16,745 nt of DNA, from the NCBI GenBank assembly GCA_028277545.1, contig JANQGB010001005.1:1-16745 (forward strand), written 5' to 3'. The DNA comes from Phycisphaerae bacterium. GTDB taxonomy: Bacteria; Planctomycetota; Phycisphaerae; UBA1845. The notes under the pieces are model-generated. The model searched no databases and was not told the origin of the DNA. It was given only the letters and a program-made list of their open reading frames with translations. A program made the translations under genes and the position numbers. This document shows, piece by piece, positions 14,486-16,745 of this stretch. Each line of letters begins with the position of its first letter. The stretch's first letter is position 1.

Positions 14486-16681
14486 CTATTTGTGCCCCAG
14501 TTGCTTGCGGGGTTCCTCGGCGGTGTTCACCGGTATTTTGCAGACGTAGTTTTCGCAGACGTACGCGGTGGGCACGCCACCAATACGGATCTTGCCCGCC
14601 AGCAGGGGGATGGCGGCACCGTCCGCCGGAACGTCATCTGCCGCGTGCACCACTACCTTGTTGGGCAGGTAGCCGGCGTAAACTTCGCGGACCAGGGCCC
14701 GCGTGGCAGGATCCTGGGCAGCGCCGATCACGGCAATCTCCTTGGCTTTACCATGCAGGAAGTCAACGGCACACAGCAGCCGTTCAGCAGACCCGGGAGA
14801 CCGCTCCACCGTCGGTTTGAAGGCCCGAAAGATGGCGAGGGCCTTCTCCTTTAGGTCTTTGCGGTCGGCCAGCAGCGCCAGGCGCAGAAGGTTCATCGCC
14901 TGGACCGAGTTGCCCGACGGTATGGCGCCGTCGTGGGGACTCTTGGAGCGTGCCAGCAGTTCCTCGGCGTCGTCGGCGGTGAAGAAGAAGCCTCCACCGT
15001 CGTCGTCGTGGTAGTGCTCGATCAGGGTATCGTTGAGAACGATCGCCTCGCTGAGCCAGCGGGAGTCGAAAGTGGCCTCGTAGAGGTTTAGCAGGCCCTC
15101 GATCATGAAGGCGTAATCGCTCAGGTAGCCAGTCAGGTGAGCCTTTCCCTGGCGGTAACTGCGCAGCAGTCTTCCGTCCGTCCGCAATCGGGTCAGGACG
15201 AAATCCGCCGCTCGGGCAGCGGCCGTGGCATACTCGGGCCGGTCGAGCACCCTGGCGCCCTTGGCCATGGCAGCAATCATCAGGCCATTCCAGCCGGTTA
15301 GCACCTTGTCATCCAAGGCCGGTGCCACTCGTCTGCTGCGGGCCACCAGCAGCCTCTCGCGCATCGACGCCAGTCGCCCTCTCAATTCGCCCGCGTTGAG
15401 ATTCTTGCGTTCGGCGTAGCGGTCGAGAGGTACCGGCAGGTTGAGGATGTTCTTGGGCCCACTGGGGGCGTGACCGCGCGACTCGAACCAGTTGCCGCGG
15501 TCAGTGACGTCGTACACGTCGCAGAACAGCCCGGCATCCTCCTCGCCCAGCACCTCGGTTATCTGTTCGACGGTCCAGACGTAGTAGGCGCCTTCCAGCC
15601 CCTCGCTGTCGGCGTCCCGCGTTGAGTAGAAACCGCCCTCCGGGGACTGCAGGTCCGCGATCACGTAGTCGAAGATGTCGCTCGCGACGTCTCCATATTG
15701 CTGCTTGCCGGTGTCCTGGTGGGCGTCGAGGTAGATCGAGCTGACCAGCGCCTGGTCGTACAGCATCTTCTCGAAGTGGGGCACCAGCCAGCGGACATCG
15801 GTGCTGTAACGGCAGATACCTCCGACCAGATGGTCGTAGATTCCACCGCGGGCCATGTGATCAAGCGTCAGCTCGACCGTCGCCAGCAGCGAGCGGTCTC
15901 CGGTACGGGCATATTCGCGGAGCATGAGCTCCATGGCCATGCTCGGCGGGAACTTGTTGGTTCCGCCTCCGGACATCCCGCCGTACTGCGTGTCAAAGTA
16001 CCGTGCCAGCGTGTGGACGGTCTGGCTGACCATCTCCAGGCTGATCACGTCTTCCGCCGGCGGCGGTCCAGCCGCCCAGGACAAAACGTGCCGGCGGACC
16101 TCTTCACTCTGGGAGACGATTTGCTCCCGTTCGTTCGCCCAGGTGTCCGCGATCCTGGAGAGCAGCCGCGCAAAGTGGTCTGGCGGGAAGTACGTGCCAG
16201 CGAAGAACGGCACCTTGTCAGGCGTCATGAAGACGCTCATAGGCCAGCCGCCGTGGCCGGTCATTTGCTGGGTGACGTGCATGTAGATCTCGTCTACATC
16301 GGGGCGTTCCTCGCGGTCCACCTTGACGCACACGAACCGGTCGTTGAGCAGGGCGGCGATCTCCTCATTCTCGAAGCTCTCATGCTCCATTACGTGGCAC
16401 CAGTGGCAGGCCGCGTAGCCGATGCTCAGGAAGATCGGCTTTTCCTCCCGGGCGGCTTTCTCGAACGCTTCAGCCCCCCAGGAGTACCAGTCCACCGGGT
16501 TGTGGGCGTGCTGCAGCAGGTACGGACTCGTCGAGTCTATCAGCCGGTTGGTGTGCTTAGGCTGCGTCTCGGTGCTCATACGTCGCCCCTGTCCTTCTGT
16601 TGCGCCAGTGGTATTGGCTGCCGCGCCTATGGCCAGCGCGCAAACCGCTAAACCCTGTCTGCGAAACCGCGTACCGGTCAT
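14486..16681 (-). CDS. DUF255 thioredoxin-fold / (alpha/alpha)6-barrel protein (YyaL/SPATA20 family)
   Basis: Residues 45-205 are the DUF255 thioredoxin-like domain: NRLIDSTSPYLLQHAHNPVD, WYSWG, then the CxxC-bearing ACHWCHVMEHESF (C92, C95), VDREERPDVDEIYM, GHGGWPMSVFMTPD and FFAGTYFPP. The rest, to 731, is the helical barrel related to sugar epimerases and cellobiose epimerase-like folds, with KFPPSMAMELML, GGIYDHLVGG, VPHFEKMLYDQA, DADSEGLEGAYYVW and DDKVLTGWNGLMIAAMAK. The biochemical role of the family is not settled; redox or thiol functions have been suggested. The chosen ATG (16681) follows GGGAGGA by 4-5 bases and adds about 34 residues before the usual start, including a weak signal-like core (GLAVCALAIGAAANTTGA). 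A second ATG at 16579 (MSTETQPKHTNRL) also has a ribosome-like AGGGG and matches the usual cytoplasmic N-terminus. It heads the minus-strand gene run. Confidence 0.92.
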   Translation of the reverse strand: MTGTRFRRQGLAVCALAIGAAANTTGATEGQGRRMSTETQPKHTNRLIDSTSPYLLQHAHNPVDWYSWGAEAFEKAAREEKPIFLSIGYAACHWCHVMEHESFENEEIAALLNDRFVCVKVDREERPDVDEIYMHVTQQMTGHGGWPMSVFMTPDKVPFFAGTYFPPDHFARLLSRIADTWANEREQIVSQSEEVRRHVLSWAAGPPPAEDVISLEMVSQTVHTLARYFDTQYGGMSGGGTNKFPPSMAMELMLREYARTGDRSLLATVELTLDHMARGGIYDHLVGGICRYSTDVRWLVPHFEKMLYDQALVSSIYLDAHQDTGKQQYGDVASDIFDYVIADLQSPEGGFYSTRDADSEGLEGAYYVWTVEQITEVLGEEDAGLFCDVYDVTDRGNWFESRGHAPSGPKNILNLPVPLDRYAERKNLNAGELRGRLASMRERLLVARSRRVAPALDDKVLTGWNGLMIAAMAKGARVLDRPEYATAAARAADFVLTRLRTDGRLLRSYRQGKAHLTGYLSDYAFMIEGLLNLYEATFDSRWLSEAIVLNDTLIEHYHDDDGGGFFFTADDAEELLARSKSPHDGAIPSGNSVQAMNLLRLALLADRKDLKEKALAIFRAFKPTVERSPGSAERLLCAVDFLHGKAKEIAVIGAAQDPATRALVREVYAGYLPNKVVVHAADDVPADGAAIPLLAGKIRIGGVPTAYVCENYVCKIPVNTAEEPRKQLGHK

Positions 16682-16686
16682 AGGGT

Positions 16687-16715
16687 CCTCCCGCGCGGGA
16701 GCCGGAGATGCTCCC
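16687..16715 (-). promoter_or_regulatory. Alternative hairpins overlapping the ribosome site of the DUF255 gene
   Basis: On the minus strand, GGGAGC (16715-16710) can pair with GCTCCC (16702-16697) across a 7-base loop. The same GCTCCC can pair, as CTCCC, with GGGAG (16692-16688) across a GCGC loop, and that GGGAG is part of the ribosome site GGGAGGA. The two pairings exclude each other, so the layout could gate translation. It may also be chance in GC-rich sequence. Confidence 0.3.
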
Positions 16716-16745
16716 GTGCCCGTTGCGAGGATTGTAGACCGCGCT

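Noticed and set aside
15698..16651. 317-codon plus-strand frame opposite the DUF255 gene
   Set aside because: Antisense to a gene with clear family motifs; no independent support.

Overview
The window is GC-rich bacterial chromosome that most resembles a planctomycete of the Phycisphaerae type. This rests on gene families, not on a marker gene. The signs are two exported proteins ending in a dockerin-like Ca-binding pair with a 'CLSGP' linker, a very long Ser/Thr kinase with a membrane anchor and TPR tail whose N-terminus begins MTPEQYERVREIFLAV, an LVIVD-repeat surface protein, a Cys-rich-repeat lipoprotein, and palindromic 'CAGGC..GCCTG' elements between genes. No rRNA, tRNA, CRISPR array, transposase or prophage gene was seen.

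Layout, left to right. Bases 2-2008 (+) are the 3' part of a 14-blade LVIVD propeller protein with a dockerin-like tail. Bases 2009-2699 hold no gene but carry three kinds of palindromic or tandem repeat. Bases 2700-5603 (+) encode a transmembrane Ser/Thr kinase with about 11 TPRs. It converges on a minus-strand lipoprotein gene (5796-7883) with three PKD/Ig-like domains and six 32-residue Cys-rich repeats. Next on the minus strand come a flagellin gene (8265-9689) with a strong 3' hairpin terminator and recO (9930-10679). A plus-strand gene (11031-11882) diverges from recO and encodes a small exported protein with a second dockerin-like tail. A 33-bp tandem palindromic repeat (11962-12060) separates it from a minus-strand run. 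In transcription order that run is a DUF255/YyaL-type thioredoxin-fold protein (16681 to 14486), an exported protein with a P/Q/E-rich linker (14294-13683), a single-domain STAS anti-sigma-factor antagonist (13617-13282), a possible 29-residue membrane microprotein (13211-13122), and a HemQ-type coproheme decarboxylase (12931-12104).

The genes do not form one pathway. Two themes recur. One is the cell surface: the LVIVD propeller, the Cys-rich lipoprotein, the dockerin-tailed protein, flagellin and the exported linker protein. The other is signalling: the TPR receptor kinase and an orphan STAS protein. HemQ implies that haem is made by the coproporphyrin-dependent route. The most interesting items are the palindromic element family shared by two intergenic loci, the shared dockerin-like tail, the 14-blade propeller with apparent N-to-C strand closure, the unannotated-size membrane peptide, and a possible ribosome-site-sequestering hairpin pair upstream of the DUF255 gene. 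I did not find a clear new multi-gene system.
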